From Humulus lupulus (taxonomy: Eukaryota > Streptophyta > Magnoliopsida > Rosales > Cannabaceae), in NCBI RefSeq assembly GCF_963169125.1, contig NC_084795.1, positions 145,861,766 through 145,925,765 of the forward strand: 64,000 nt of DNA. Reading direction: 5' to 3'. Each line of letters opens with the position of its first letter. Position 1 is the stretch's first letter. Below the pieces are notes generated by a model. That model worked only from the letters and a program-made list of their open reading frames with translations, had not been told where the DNA came from and did not search any database. Of the stretch, positions 1-12,294 are shown piece after piece. A program made the position numbers and the translations under genes.

Positions 1-560
1 TAAGCACCAGTCCTACAAGCCCAGGTTCACCAAATATATTGTCCTGACTACAAAAAGGGCTGAGATTTACTTGGCAACATACCAGGAGGTACTATACCAT
101 AAACCACCACCCTTGCACTCAGAGGGAAAGAAGGACAAGAACAAGTTTTTTCGGTTCCATAATGATTAAGGGAACGACACAAATGAGTGCTAACAACTGA
201 AGGATGAGATAGAGTTTCTCCTTCGATCAGGAAAAGTCTCGAGGTACTGAGTCAAGAACAAAACCCCAAGTAGGAATCCAGAGTTCTAAAGGCAAAGGAG
301 TCCACCATTGGATCCAGCGGTCGTGGACTTCACATTGGACACCATATGTGGAGGGCCCCACATAGCAGGCAACAGTAACAATTCTTGTGAGTGATATGCA
401 AGGACCCTAAAACATGAGGTAGGGGAGTCTTCCCAGTGCATGACAGTCGAGGAGCGGTCTCCAAAGAATTCGAAGTATGAAAGTGAAACTTTCACTTTTA
501 CGGAGGATGACTCCAGGCACGTGAGGTACCCCCACAATGACCCTCTGGTCCTTACCATTC
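1..560 (+). pseudogene. Element F gag 3' end (degraded, truncated by window edge)
   Basis: Broken reading frames translate to the C-terminal part of a Tat-lineage Gag. They include the conserved stretch before the zinc-finger-like motif and an F-H-x-D...N-D-T-N-E-C...L-K-D-E-I-E-F-L-L-R-S-G-K region at about 140-240. Homologous segments occur in C (near 40200-40310), B (near 29000) and G (near 62400). Gag would form the particle and bind the element RNA. In-frame stops (for example TAA where the second finger residues should be, near 165) show that it is not functional. The N-terminal retrotransposon gag domain lies off the window. Confidence 0.75.
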
Positions 561-577
561 ACATCGCAAATGCCTGA

Positions 578-979
578 GTGAAGAGATGCTTGGTGGATAC
601 GGGAAGCTCAGTAGATGTCATCTACAAATCATCCCTCGAGAAGATGAAGCTCACGGTCAAGGACCTGACACCTTGTTCCCAAGTGATATATGGGTTCACA
701 AGAGAATGCCTTGCACCAGCAGGAACTATCAAACTACCAGTCACTGTGGGGGATTCCCCTAGGCATGAGACTGTGATGACAGAGTTCCTGGTGGTAGATA
801 GCTCATCGGCTTACAACGTAGTGTTCGAGAGACCCCTCCTGATGGCATTACACGCAACAGTGTATATCTGGCATCTGTCTTTGAAGTTCCCCACAAGCCC
901 AGGGCAAGGATACGCACAAGGTAACCAAAGGGAGGCAAGAGAATGCTATAACACGTCGGTGGTCAAAGTAAAGAAATGA
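578..979 (+). pseudogene. Element F aspartic protease region
   Basis: This 133-codon open stretch contains the retroviral-type aspartic protease core L-V-D-T-G-S-S at its start, followed by the Y-K-S-S-L-E-K-M-K-L and A-Y-N-V-V-F-E-R-P segments typical of Tat elements. The enzyme would cut the Gag-Pol polyprotein inside the particle. The catalytic Asp-Thr-Gly survives, but the glycine of the usual I-I-G-R-P flap-side motif reads F-E-R-P. The frame ends in a stop at 977-979 instead of continuing into RT, so this is an open fragment of a broken polyprotein, not a free-standing gene. Confidence 0.8.
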
Positions 980-1171
980 CCATGTGTAAACAACATGGTG
1001 GTGACCTATTGCGAAGGGAATGAAGGAACCGATGAGGTTTTCAATATGGAAGATGACATTGAAGGAAACACTCTACTGGAGCCAGGGACTCCTTTTAACG
1101 AAGATTTGTTATCATAACAAGTTTCCCAAAGCGAGGGAAACGACATCAATCATCACTTTGGGGATGACGTC

Positions 1172-3255
1172 ATGGGGGTAGGACCAATCGAAGATCTTGA
1201 AGAAAACCTACTAGATGAAAAGGACCCGACTAGAGTAATCAAAGTCAGGAAGGAACTAACGGTGGAAATTAAGGCACGATTGGTAGAACTTTTGAAGAAG
1301 AACCAGGACGTCTTTGCCTGGTCACATAAGGACATGGTTGGAATTTCTCTGTTTGTGATAAGTCATGCCCTCAATGTGGACAAAAACTACCCACCGGTGC
1401 AACAACAGAGGATACTTCTTGACAAAGATTGATCTCAAGCCTTGAAGGAGGAGGTCGAGCAGCTCAAGGAAAATAATTTTATTAGGGAGGCCTACTACCC
1501 AGACTGGGTATCAAACCCTGTGCTGGTCCCAAAACCAAATGGGAAGAGGAGGACATGCGTGGAATTCACAGATCTGAACAAGACCTGCCCCAAAGAATGC
1601 TCCCCACAACCCATAATAGACTCATTGGTCGATGCAACTGCAAGTCATGAAATACTCTCATTCATGGATGCATATTCTGGGTATAATTAGATAAGTATGG
1701 ACCCTCCCGACGAGGAATATACTAGCTTCTGGACAGACAAGGGATTGTACTGTTATAAGGTAATGTCATTCAGCCTAAAGAATGTATGAGCCACCTACCA
1801 GCATTTAGTGAATGGCATGTTCCGAGACTTGATCGGCAAAAATATGGAGGTATATGTGATGACATATTGGTCAAGTCCAAAGAAGCAGGAGGGCATGTTC
1901 TATACTTGGAGGAATGCTTTGCAATACTTAGAAAGTATCACATGAGGTTAAATCCTCTCCAGTGCTCGTTTGGATTTGGTTTCAGTAAGTTTCTCAGATA
2001 CATAGTAAATTCTCATGGAATCGAGGCTAACCCTGAGAAGATCAAAGCATTTATGGACATGAAGTCACCTACCACAATCAAAGAAGTACGAAGCTTAATA
2101 GGGAGAGTTGCTGCCCTCAGTAGGTTCATATCGAAGTCTACGGACAAGTGTGTCCCCTCCTTTAACTTACTGGGGAGCAGCAAGAAGATCCAATGGACCG
2201 AGGAATGTGAGAAAGCTTTCCAAGCCTTGAAGGATCATCTCACTCAACCTCCCATCCTAGCAAAGCCAATAGATGGTGAATTTCTATTCATCTATTTGGC
2301 AATCACCGAGCATGCAATCAACGTTGCTTTGGTGAAAGAAGAGAATAGGGTACAACACCATGTGTACTATATCAGTAAAAGACCAGTAGGTGCGGAGTCT
2401 AGATATCCCCCTCTTGAAAAGCTAGCCTACTGTTTAGTAATCGCCTCTCAGAGGCTGCGTCCATACTTCCAAGCTCACTCGATCTGAGTCCTAACCAATC
2501 AACTGCTACGGCAAGTTCTTCACAAGTCAGAGGCCTCAGGACGGTTACTCAAATGAGTGGTGGAGTTAAGACAGTTTGACATCACTTATCATCTGAGAAC
2601 GGCAGATAAAAGGACAAGCATGGCCAGAATTCATAACCGAGGGCACCAACCTTGAAGACCCTTCCTACCAATCAGAGAATGGAGATACCAAGAAGGAAGG
2701 AGACACTCCCATATGGAAGCTATATGTTGATAGAGCATCCAATGAACACAACTCAGGCGCAGGAATCACTGATCACTCAAGAGAATCATCGAATCCACTA
2801 CTCTATCAGATTTGGATTCAACACTTCAAACAATGAGGCTAAGTACGAGGAATTGCTAGCATGATTATACTTATCTCGGGATGTGCATGCACAATCCCTG
2901 GAGATATTCAGTGATTCCCAACTAGTAGTGTACCAGGTACTGGGGGAGTATCAAGCCAAGGGAGATGGTGCAATACTTGAACAAGGTGAAGGACTTGTTG
3001 GCATAGTTCAAGAGATACTTGATTACACAAGTCCTAAGGGAGCAGAATGTCACTGCTGATGCCTTAGCCAAGCTTGCCAGTGCCAAAGACGCGGACACCC
3101 TAAATGTCGTTCCCGTCGAATACTTGGTGGAAAGAAGAAAAATCGAGCAGCAGGCACTACCTCTTGAGTTAGGAGATACATCGATGACTGCTATTATTAA
3201 CTATCTCAACCAAGGAGTCATACCCAGTGATCAAAACAAAGCAAGGAGTTGGTGA
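1172..3255 (+). pseudogene. Element F reverse transcriptase and RNase H (frameshifted)
   Basis: Fragments at 1172-1432, 1442-1690 and 1786-2487 together cover the RT palm and fingers ([28 protein letters not shown]) and the start of RNase H. Fragments at 2652-2864 and 3019-3255 cover the rest (S-N-N-E-A-K-Y-E, A-D-A-L-A-K-L-A-S-A-K-D-A-D-T-L). The catalytic Y-V-D-D is broken near 1850, where one G appears to be missing, so the frame reads I-C-D-D. Stops at 1430 and 1688 and several other lesions separate the pieces. The order and spacing match the open gag-pol of element B. Confidence 0.8.
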
Positions 3256-4413
3256 GACAAGCTGCATGATATATGATAGTCGAAGGGGTCCTGTACCGAC
3301 GAGGGTACTCCCTACCACTGCTAAGGTGTGTTACACCAAACCAGTCAAAGCTGTTAATGATTGAGGTACACGGGGGGTTTATGGAGATCATGCTGGGGGG
3401 CAGAGCCTATCAAAGAAAATCTTAAGGCAATGATACTTCTAGGTGACGATGAACGAAGACTCGATGGAGTATGTCAGAAGATGCAACAAGTGTTAGATGT
3501 TCTCCAAGATATCTCGGGCGACGCCTAATGAATTAACATAAATGTAAAGCCCTTGGCCATTGGCTGTATAGGGAATCGATCTGATCGGGAAGCTACCCAC
3601 GGGAAGGGGAGGAGTCCAATTTTTTGTTGTATCCGTAAACTACTTCACCAAATGGACTAAAGCAGAACCGCTCGCCACTATCACCTCAAAGAAAGTCTTA
3701 GACTTTGTGGTGAAGAATATCATATGTCGATTCGGTCTACCAAAGAAGATAGTCTCAGACAATGGGACTCAATTCGACAGTGATATGTTCACTGAATTTT
3801 GTACGACGCATGGAATCACCAAGAGTTTTTCCTCAGTAGCACACCCCAAGCTAATGGTCAAGCAGAAGAAGTGAACAAGACTATCAAAGACACTCTGAAG
3901 AAACGCCTTGAACAAGCCAAAGGGGCCTGCCCATAAATACTTCCGGAGGTCCTATGGTCACATCGAACAAAGGCTTGAACAACAACAAGCCATACACCAT
4001 TCTCTTTGGCGTTTGGGTATGAAGCCATGTTGCCAGTTGAACTCACTCCTCCATCGCATAGACGAGAGACATATGATCAAGGGAGGAACCATCAACTAAT
4101 AGAAGATTTTCTTGATTTAATTGAATAAAGGCGAGAAAAGGCAAGTCTCAGAGTAGCAGCACACTAGTGAAAAGTGGCCAGATACTTCAACTCCAGGGTG
4201 AAAGATTGAAAATTCCTAGTTGGTGACTTAGTATTCAGGAGGGTGTTCCTAAACACTAAGGACACTGCAGCAGGGGTACTAGAAACTAATTGGGAAAGGG
4301 CATACCTTGTGGAGGAGGTGATCCCACCAGGGACATATAAGATAGCTCGACTGAATGGAGAACTAATAAAAAACTAATGGAACGGCGAATACCTCCGCCG
4401 GTACTATCAGTGA
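3256..4413 (+). pseudogene. Element F integrase (heavily degraded)
   Basis: Conceptual translation in shifting frames gives the zinc-binding half (a C-N-K-C remnant near 3487), the core G-I-D-L-I-G-K-L-P-T-G, F-T-K-W-T-K-A-E-P, I-V-S-D-N-G-T-Q-F-D-S and A-N-G-Q-A-E-E-V-N-K segments, and the C-terminal N-G-E-Y-L-R-R-Y-Y-Q end with a TGA at 4411-4413. The first two acids of the D,D-35-E triad and the Glu region are recognisable. More than ten stops and frameshifts are present. The pol end matches those of G (58258) and B (24690), which fixes the end of F pol. Confidence 0.75.
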
Positions 4414-4549
4414 AGCTGTTAGCAGTGACACAAATTTTAATTTGCAAGTGTATTGTTTTTTAATTATCTATGTAATAGCCATTGTGATGGTGAATGGATG
4501 AATTTAATTTCTTAAGTTTTGCTTAATTTTTTAAATTTCTTTCAACAAG

Positions 4550-5075
4550 GGACTGGTCACTTTAGACCTGTCAACCCCATAGGATCATGTTCGACTTTGG
4601 TCCTTGAGGGACCTATCGACCCATAAGATCCAAATAAGAGATTGGTCCAAGGACCTGTCACCATTATGGAACATGTTCGATCTTGGTTCTTGAATAGCCT
4701 ATCGAACATACGATCCAAAAGAGAGACTGGTCCTAGGACCTTGTCACCAAATTATTTGATCATGTTCAATCCTGGTTCATGAGGAACCTATCGACCCACA
4801 CGATCAACATGAGAGATCGATCCTGGACCTTGTCGCCAAATTATTTGATCATGTTCTATATTGGTTCTTGAGGAACCTATCGATCCATACGATCAACAAA
4901 AGAGACTCGTCCGAGGACCGGTCACCATTATTTGATCATGTTCGATCATGGTTCTTGAGGAACCTATCAACCCATACGATCAAAAAAGAGACTGGTTCGA
5001 AGACCATTCGCCATCATCATATCATAATTGAATCTGGTCATTGAGGAACTGATCAATAATTTGATCTAAGACTCG
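4550..5075 (+). repeat. Tandem repeat of about 88 bp in the post-pol spacer of F, about 6 units
   Basis: The word GATCATGTTC (or a one-base variant) recurs at about 4583, 4669, 4758, 4847, 4934 and 5022. That is a period of 86-89 bp, and the words 'cctatcgacccatacgatc' and 'gagactggtcc' recur in phase. Units are diverged from one another. Tandem arrays in the 3' non-coding part of Tat elements are known to be hypervariable. I see no coding signal here. Confidence 0.85.
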
Positions 5076-5340
5076 TTATAGGCTCGATTAGCCCATCAAT
5101 ATCCGATTGCTCCAACTTATACACTTCTGTCTACAATCATTATAACGAGTACATGAGAGATTACGTAGATCGTGATAGACACTTGCTACACAATCTACAT
5201 CTATGTATAGGTATCATTACTACTGAGTATGAAACCATCACCCAATTACTAATGAGGGACAAGCATTTGCTGCTTGCATCATTGGGTGAAAAGGATAGTA
5301 CTATGTGTCTAAACACTGAGGCAAGGCATGGTCAAGTAGC

Positions 5341-5381
5341 AAGTGACCAAGGCTTTTAAACCCATGATCACTTAGGGGGGC
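5341..5381 (+). promoter_or_regulatory. Conserved inverted repeat plus internal G-run after pol (F copy)
   Basis: AAGTGACC at 5341-5348 faces GATCACTT at 5366-5373, followed by AGGGGGGC. The same arrangement lies after pol in B, C and G. The G-run resembles the element's own 3' polypurine tract. A solo LTR sits directly after it. The function is unknown; candidates are a second plus-strand priming site or a 3'-end or structural RNA signal. Confidence 0.6.
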
Positions 5382-6750
5382 TGTTGACGGTGAGAACTCG
5401 TCAACGAAGTTAAGTTGGAAAAATTATCAAATTGAAATCGCTAATTGGAAAGCTATGAAAACTTCAACAATGACTCAAGAACAATGGAATAACAGCAATG
5501 GAGAATTCAGTATCTCATTCACACTAATGTCTCTGCTACAGTAAAATTTCCAACCCCCCCTTCAGGTGGCCTTGGAATTTCATTTATAGTAGGCTCTAAC
5601 GGCCTTAGGTACATAGTGGTCCAGGGGACCAAGTGGTACAAACGTACTGTACTAGGGAAGTGGTTTCAGAGGTTGTGGCTGTACATCCCGTACAGGAGCA
5701 GGTGTCAGGAGGATGTCTCCACTACTTGTCTGTACCCCTTCCTGAGGCGTGGTAGCAGGCGTGTTGGCGCAGGAGGTAGTGGTGTCGGCTCTGACCTATG
5801 ACCGTAGACGTACGGACCATGATCCTCACTGGCACTGGCATCCGTACCTGGTACCTGGTCGTAAAAATATGTCTCACTCGACTCGTACCGGATCTCCTAA
5901 ACATGGGGATCCCGAGATGTAGGGAACGGAACCCTTGGTACAGGATGCCTGGGGCATTCTAAGGTTACCCACGGGCGTGGGCGATAAATGCTTGGCCTTG
6001 CTCTACGTCTTAGCATATGAGGCAAGACGCCTCTGGGCCATGCGTGTCAAGTTACGGGGCGTCGGCACCCCGAGAAGATGGTGGGTTGATAGACCTTCAG
6101 GGATGCGCGCGCGGGGCCTTGCGCGGCCTCGCATATGGGATGCTGTTGATGGCCTCGCGCGGTTGGAGTGACCTAAGGGCCCCGTGAGATAGGGGGATCT
6201 TGCCCATGCGACGGCCTCGCGAAACGGCCTCGCGGGATGGGCCTCGCGAGATGACCTCGCGAGACGACGGGGCTCCGCGGGACGGCCTCGCGAGATTGCC
6301 TCGCGGGAGGGCCTGACTTCGCCCACGCAACGGCCTCGCGAAATGGCCTTGCGGGACGGGCCTCGCGAGATGGCTTCACGGAACGTGGCCTGACTTCGCC
6401 CACGCAACGGCTCCGCGAAATGGCTTCGCGGGATGGGCCTCGCGAGATGACCTCTCGAGACGACGGGGCTCCGCGAAACGGCCTCGCGAGATGGCCTCGC
6501 GGAACAGGAGGTGTGGTCTACCTGAGGGCCTCGCGGGATGGCTTCGCGAGATGGCTTCACGGAACGTGGCCTGACTTCGCCCACGCAACGGCTCCGCGAA
6601 ATGGCTTCGCGGGATGGGCCTCGCGAGATGACCTCGCGAGACGACGGGGCTTCGCGGGACGGCCTCGCGGAACAGGAGGTGTGGTCCACGTGAGGGCCTC
6701 GCGGGACGTTGGTCTTGCATTTCCTCTTGATGGGATTATGAGCATTAGCA
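5382..6750 (-). mobile_element. Solo LTR (about 1.37 kb) inserted in F spacer
   Basis: The segment begins TGTTGACGG and ends ATTAGCA, so it has TG...CA ends on either strand. Flanks are ggggc (5377-5381) and tgggc (6751-6755), which match at 4 of 5 bases. F-like sequence resumes at 6751: the post-G-run sequence of C (40966 on) resembles 6751 on. A TATA-like CTATAAAT on the - strand near 5590 and the Tat-like end GTCAACA suggest - orientation, with U3 on the right. No internal region remains. Boundaries rest on an imperfect duplication, so treat them as provisional. Confidence 0.55.
6185..6715. repeat. CpG-rich minisatellite inside the solo LTR
   Basis: Short variants of GGCCTCGCGAGATGGCC and GGCTTCGCGGGATGGGCC are repeated, giving many TCGCGA palindromes. 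A larger block containing 'gcctgacttcgcccacgc' starts at about 6311, 6388 and 6569. Long ORFs on both strands here are by-products of the repeat. It lies in the presumed U3 of the solo LTR. Confidence 0.85.
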
Positions 6751-6755
6751 TGGGC

Positions 6756-7326
6756 ATATAGTACATACCGACTAGGGTATACACAAGCAACAAGGATGTG
6801 ACCCTAAGTACTAAGAAAGCTCAAGTTTTTCTAGGACATTTGTTCAACATGTGTTCCGAAAGTGCAAAAAACAAAAACAAAAAAAGCATTGGTAGGGAGA
6901 CTCCTAGCCATATCCCTTATAGGGTGGTCGGCCAGACCATCAACCCTATAGGGCAGTCAGCCTATCACCCATGGGGTGGTCGACCTGACCATTTTTTCGT
7001 GGTACTTGGTGAAGTATCATACTACTCACATTACCATGGTTGTTAGCATGAAAACATAAAGGAGTAAGGTCGGTGTGGTGCATGAAATACATGTGTTCAG
7101 AGTATACTGATACCTGAACCAATGAGGGTTGTGAGTTGATATACTTAGTAAGCATTGGAAATAAAAAAATTCAATCAATACGCTGAGTACTCATAACAAA
7201 AAAGCATAAAGGCATAAAATGTCATATGTAGAAACTGTCAAGTACAAGGTGCCCCACCAATGGCACAAAAGGAAAGACAAAGAATAAAAGAGCAAAAGAA
7301 GACTAACTAGGGAGAGGATTATCATC
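6756..7326. other. Element F spacer between the solo LTR and the aORF 3' end
   Basis: This is non-coding F sequence. It holds copies of the 'gggtggtcggcc' word (about 6923-6990) that recur elsewhere in F, in the spacer near 12000-12240 and 36580-36720 and in the 3' LTR near 51945-52050. I see no gene. Confidence 0.6.
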
Positions 7327-10300
7327 TTAAAGACCGCCTTGAGCCTCAGCAACCTCACGGGCCAGACACTTCTTAAGCTCCTTCGCTCACATCTTCTCGA
7401 GGAGGAAATCCAAGTTCAAATTTTTGTTGGACTTCCAGATCAAGTAGAAGCAAGAGAAGGCAGTCTCTGAATACTCCTCTCGTGCCTTGTCCTGGGCTGC
7501 CTTGACCTCTTGCTCCTTCTTGACAAGAGCATCCTTCTGGAGTTAGTCCATTTCAGCAATCAACTTCTCTTTCTCAGCTTCAGACTGTTTAAGCTGATCG
7601 GCACGTTTCCCTCCACCTGGGTTACCCTGAGAGTCAACTCGGTCACTTCCTGTTGTTTGAGCTCCACGGTTCTATGGAGTGTCCTCATCTCTTCATCTTT
7701 CAAAGCAATGTTCGCATCCCTAGAGCCAAGAACGCGCCTAAGGTCCAGTACCTTCTGGCGGACAACTTCAAACTTAGAGCGAAGGTTGGAAAACGTAGAG
7801 GTATACTCCACAAACCTATCACGGACATGGGAGACCAACATCAACACCTATAAAAAAACATACAAGTGCTAGATAACATCAACACACAAGCTAACCAGAC
7901 AAAAAGTAAACTTTAGAGGACTTACACTCTGAATGTCAAGGAGTGACTTCGTGAGGATGATTCTCAAGTTCTCATTCTTAATCCCATTAAAGGTCATTGT
8001 CATCTACTCCAGATGGGATGCTTGGTCCATAATGGCACCTAAATTCCATATGGAAGACTGGTATGGCTCAGATAAAGGAGCAGGCACAGAGGAGGAGGCA
8101 CCCACATCAGTGATACTTGGAGGAACCGGCATGGGCAAGGATGGCTCTACCTCAGCGACAGGACTAGACGCCAGTGGAGCCGAAGGAGGCACCTCGAGAG
8201 GGACCTCCGTTAGCAGCCCAGGCTCAACCTTGACCCTTTTGGCTGCTCGAACGGAAGTGCTAGTCTCGGTTAGAGTCGACCTTTGTTGGGTGTGAACAAA
8301 GCCAAACATATCTGAGCCTGCAAAGGAAGATCAAATATTAGCAAGATATCAAACACAGACGAAACATAAAGTAAAGATGATAAAAGTGTCGAACCTTCTA
8401 AATAAGATTCGGGTTCGAACATGGCTTCATCAAAGTCATTTGAAGCAAGCAGTAACGGTGAGGATGCACCCACCTCATCACCCTTCTGTCCAGCTAGCAC
8501 GGACGAAGAGGGTACCCTCTTGATATGAAAAGGCCCTGGGGATTCTATGGCATTCACGGGCTCGGTACCATCTGTTGGGGTTTTATGCCCTAATTAAAAC
8601 CCAAATTCTTTGTAATCTCATTTTATTATCAATAAAATAATAGAAATCATTTTTTGACTTGGTCAATCACTTTGCTCACATGTTTTATTTTCATGATTAT
8701 TTGTTTAATATAAACTTCTATTAAATCCCGAGCATATAGCTAATCTTATTTATAGTGACATAATCACAGTGGAATATAAATATGATTATATGTTCAAAAT
8801 AAGTTAGTCCTAAGATTAGTCAGTGCACAGGATTTACACTGACTTGCCAATCTATGATATGATCTACTTACACATTGTAGTGTTATGTTCTTTCCAGAAC
8901 ATTAGCAAAGTAGATAAGATCGGATGTATTTGTTACATCGGACTGGACCGATATTGACAGTTGATAAGATAAGTAAACATACCGTTATTATCTATTCTAG
9001 TCATATCATATAGTTGACTATAGGTCAATTCAATCTCAATTCTGAGTGGTTAGTATTTTAATTGATTGTATTATTTGAGTTCTTTGACTTGTTCATTACC
9101 AGCTTACGCTACAGACTAGCCCATACTTACATCTTGGGAACTCGGTAGTATAATTGAGTGGGAGTGTTAATCATAGATATGAACATCTATAGCTTCTGAT
9201 GAAGAAGTGAAACAATGGTTTCCTTTTAGTTTGGTTCAATGAGTTAAATGATAGAGATCTCATTTCAGTAATTAAATTAGTTTACTAAAATATCATTTAC
9301 AAGGAACTAAGTGCTTTAAGGATAAAATACAATGAGGGGTAAAACAGTATTTTAGTCCTATCTCATTGTAGACCGTCTATAGAGGATTGAGTGACAATTA
9401 TGGTTGTAACAATGGATAATTAATAGCGTTCTATATTTTTTATAGAGCGTTCTATGAATTCAGGAGTGCAATGCCGAGTCTATAGTGGAGTCACGAGGAA
9501 TTAATAAGTTAGTAAATTTATTTGTTAGATTTATGATAACTTATTGGAGCTTGATTTCATAGGCCCATGGTCCCCATTGTACCTTAGATAAAATCATCTA
9601 GATAGTCTCAATTAATTGATTTAATTATCAATTAGAATTATCAAAGTTGACCAGGTCAATTTTGGATAGTTTCATAGAGTTATGTATTTTTTAGATGAAA
9701 AGAGAAATTAGGGCAGATTTATTATTTAAGATAAATTGGTATCTAAATTAATAAATAAGTTTAAATAAATGTTCAATTTATAAATAATTAATTTGATAAA
9801 GGATTTAAATGATTATTTAATTAATTAAATCAATAGAAAATAATACATGCCTAGATTAAGTCCAATGGGCTTATAATCAAATGGGAAATTTCACGGGCCT
9901 AAAGCCCATGATAATTTCGACCTAGGGCTTTAAAATGGCTACTATTTTATTTATTTTTTAAGTAAATTAAATGGCTTAATTGAGTCTATAAAAGGAGTGC
10001 TTAGAGAGAAGTCATAAGTTTATATTTCTGAGACGATAGATAAGTTTAATCATTGGTTTTCTGATAGTTTTAGATTCTCTATAAACACAAGTCCCTTTCT
10101 AAGACTCTTTGTTATTTTCTCTTATTCTCTCTGTATCTATCTCATGTGTTGATAATTGCCCACACTAGTCTAGGTGATTTTAAGGATACATTGGAAGATT
10201 GTGAAGAAATTAGAAGAACGATTCAGTTTCTTGATAATACTCTGTGGCAGAAAGGATACAAGAGTTAGAGAAACTGAAGGGAGGACTCTTTCATTCCGCT

Positions 10301-11795
10301 GCGTATACTGTAAGTATTCTTATTTTTGTTTCTCTTTGAATTCAATTCTAGAAACATGTTCTAGTTTATCTCATATTAATTTTTTTAATATTAGATCTAC
10401 ATGCAAATAAATAAAGATACTGTATAAGTTTTTCCCAACACCATCTTCATCCGGAACATCGACGACAGTAGAAGGAAACTGCCCGACCTACCTAAGGTTT
10501 TCTGAAGTAATGAGAACCTTGACATTATACTCCTCAGGGGTCATGGAAATCAATGCATTGGCCCTAATAAGTCATGGCATGGGTCGGGAGCAGTCTATAA
10601 AAGGCTCGACGTGCTTGAACTTGGAGTAGTTGGTCTCTGCATCTTTAGTGAAGAAATATTTGTCAGCATATATAAACACCTTGTTGTTGCCAGAAATCTC
10701 TTCCAAGAAGGTGTCGGTACCCTCGCTCGTATAATGGTGGAAGTAGAAGTACCCTGAGTTGCGCTGAGAAGGGTTCATCTTTAGATCAAACAAGTATTGG
10801 ATCTCATGAGGTACTGGAGCAGCCCATTTCTACGATGATAGATAATGTACAACACAGATAACACCAAGAAAGTGTTGGGAGCCAACTGAGAGGGACTAAT
10901 ACTAAAATAATCTACCACGCTCCGAAAATATGGATGAAGAGGAAGTAGGGTGCCAGACTTAATGGCAGAGCATGTCTAAGCGCACACACCAAAAGGGGGG
11001 TCCTCAGCTCTGTCATCCGGACCAGGGATAGTGATGGAAATACCAAAAAGGTCGAATGCCTTCCTTAAGTTCTTTACCTTCTCTTCAATCATGTTAGAGG
11101 CAGCCTCTTTCAACCAAACCAACTCGTAATCAATAGGGAGAGGCTTCTCAACCAGTTTCCATATGATCTCTCTTGCAAAGGTGGCCCCAGAATCTTATGC
11201 ATGGAACTCTTTCTGTCGTCTCTTCTTCTGCTGCACAGCTGGTGAGACTATCTTGCTCTTGGGAGAAGTACGAGCCACCTTAGGCTGGAACTTGTGAATA
11301 GAACGCTCCTAAGGGTGAGTAGCCTGGCGAGGAGAACCCTTGCTATACTCTCGCTGAGAAGAAGAGTGATGGGGAACCCGACTGGTATCCCGATGAGAAG
11401 GGCGTTGCGAGGAGTCTCACTGACTAGAGAAACTCCGATGAGAAGAATGATCTTGATGTATTGAAGTACCACTAGGCAGAGGGTACCATGTCGGAGAGCC
11501 TGAGATGCACCTCAATGAGATGTGCCCTGAGAGCCACGGGGAGTACTATACTGAGAAGAGATCTAAGAAGAGTCAAGCGAAGAACCATGAGTGATATGCC
11601 TGGCAATGTGAGGATCATCTTCAGAAGGTTACTGAGTTGTCTGTTTTACTCTCGCCATTGGGCTATACCTTTCAAGAAATCTTCTTCACTGAATAAATAT
11701 AGAGCAGAGCGAGGAAGAGTCCTTTTCACCCTTTCCAACAGCTCTTGGGGAGTACGCTCGCATAATGACTTGTCAGACGAAGAGGAGCTGGACAT
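7327..11795 (-). pseudogene. Element F antisense additional ORF (aORF), broken and split by a solo LTR
   Basis: The gene runs leftward, opposite to F gag-pol. A plausible start ATG at 11795 lies directly after a splice-acceptor-like TTTGTTGCAG, as in B and G. The N-terminus is Ser-rich. The conserved domain is recognisable at about 10935-10795 (L-P-L-H-P-Y-F-R-S-V-V-D-Y-F) and at 10793-10572 (D-L-K-M-N-P...F-H-H-Y-T). A coiled-coil C-terminal part follows at 8557-7327, ending in TAA at 7327-7329. Several stops and frameshifts are present, and the 8573-10440 solo LTR interrupts it. The family resembles the 'putative gypsy-type transposon' domain annotated in plants (name from memory). Molecular function is unknown. 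Confidence 0.7.
8573..10440 (+). mobile_element. Solo LTR (1868 bp), possibly Ty1/copia, with perfect TSD ccatc
   Basis: It begins TGTTGGGG and ends CCCAACA, which are inverted ends. It is flanked by ccatc at 8568-8572 and 10441-10445. A TATA box (TATAAAAGG) at 9987-9995 on the + strand supports + orientation. It contains no coding region, primer site or polypurine tract, so it is an LTR left after unequal recombination. Copia assignment is a guess from its ends and AT-rich character. It splits the F aORF. Confidence 0.85.
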
Positions 11796-12294
11796 CTGCA
11801 ACAAAGAAATGATAAAAAGTAAAGTTAGTATATCAACATAATGAAGCTCCCTACCACGAACCTTATAGGCCAGTAGCTGGGGGCATATCCTTTACTAAGG
11901 AGCAAAAGTGAAGAAATAAAAGGAAAAATTGACCGAAGTCACAAAGGAGGGTCGTCCTAGGCCCTAAGCTTACAAAATGATAAGGAAATGTCATAGGTGG
12001 TCGGCCTACCACCTTAGGCCAACCATCCTAGGATGCAAACTTCAAAAAGATGCCAGAGGGCTAAGGTTCAAGTCTCCAATAAATCATACAGAACAAGGAA
12101 AACCCTAAGGAGATCAATAAAAAGGAAGAAAAAAAAAAGGGTCCCGGGTGGTCTGCCTATGATTGGCCCAACCACCCTAGATTTTGGGTCCGTGGAAATC
12201 GCCCAGGGAGTATGGTAGTCGGCCTATGCTAAGGTTTGGGCTGACCACCCACCCAGGCCTGGGAACCCTGGAAATCGCCCAGGGCATGGGAAAT
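11796..12294. other. Element F: 5' leader/intron region of the aORF, left part
   Basis: This is non-coding F sequence between the aORF start and insertion A. It holds degenerate copies of a unit around 'gtggtcggcctatgat...gaaatcgcccagg' that continues at 36455-36720 on the other side of A. It would lie in the leader intron of the antisense gene. The last five bases (12290-12294, gaaat) are the target-site duplication of A. Confidence 0.6.

Noticed and set aside
6003..6793. Several overlapping long ORFs on both strands rich in S-R-E-A or R-D-G repeats
   Set aside because: They are by-products of the CpG-rich minisatellite, with no start context, domain or homologue.
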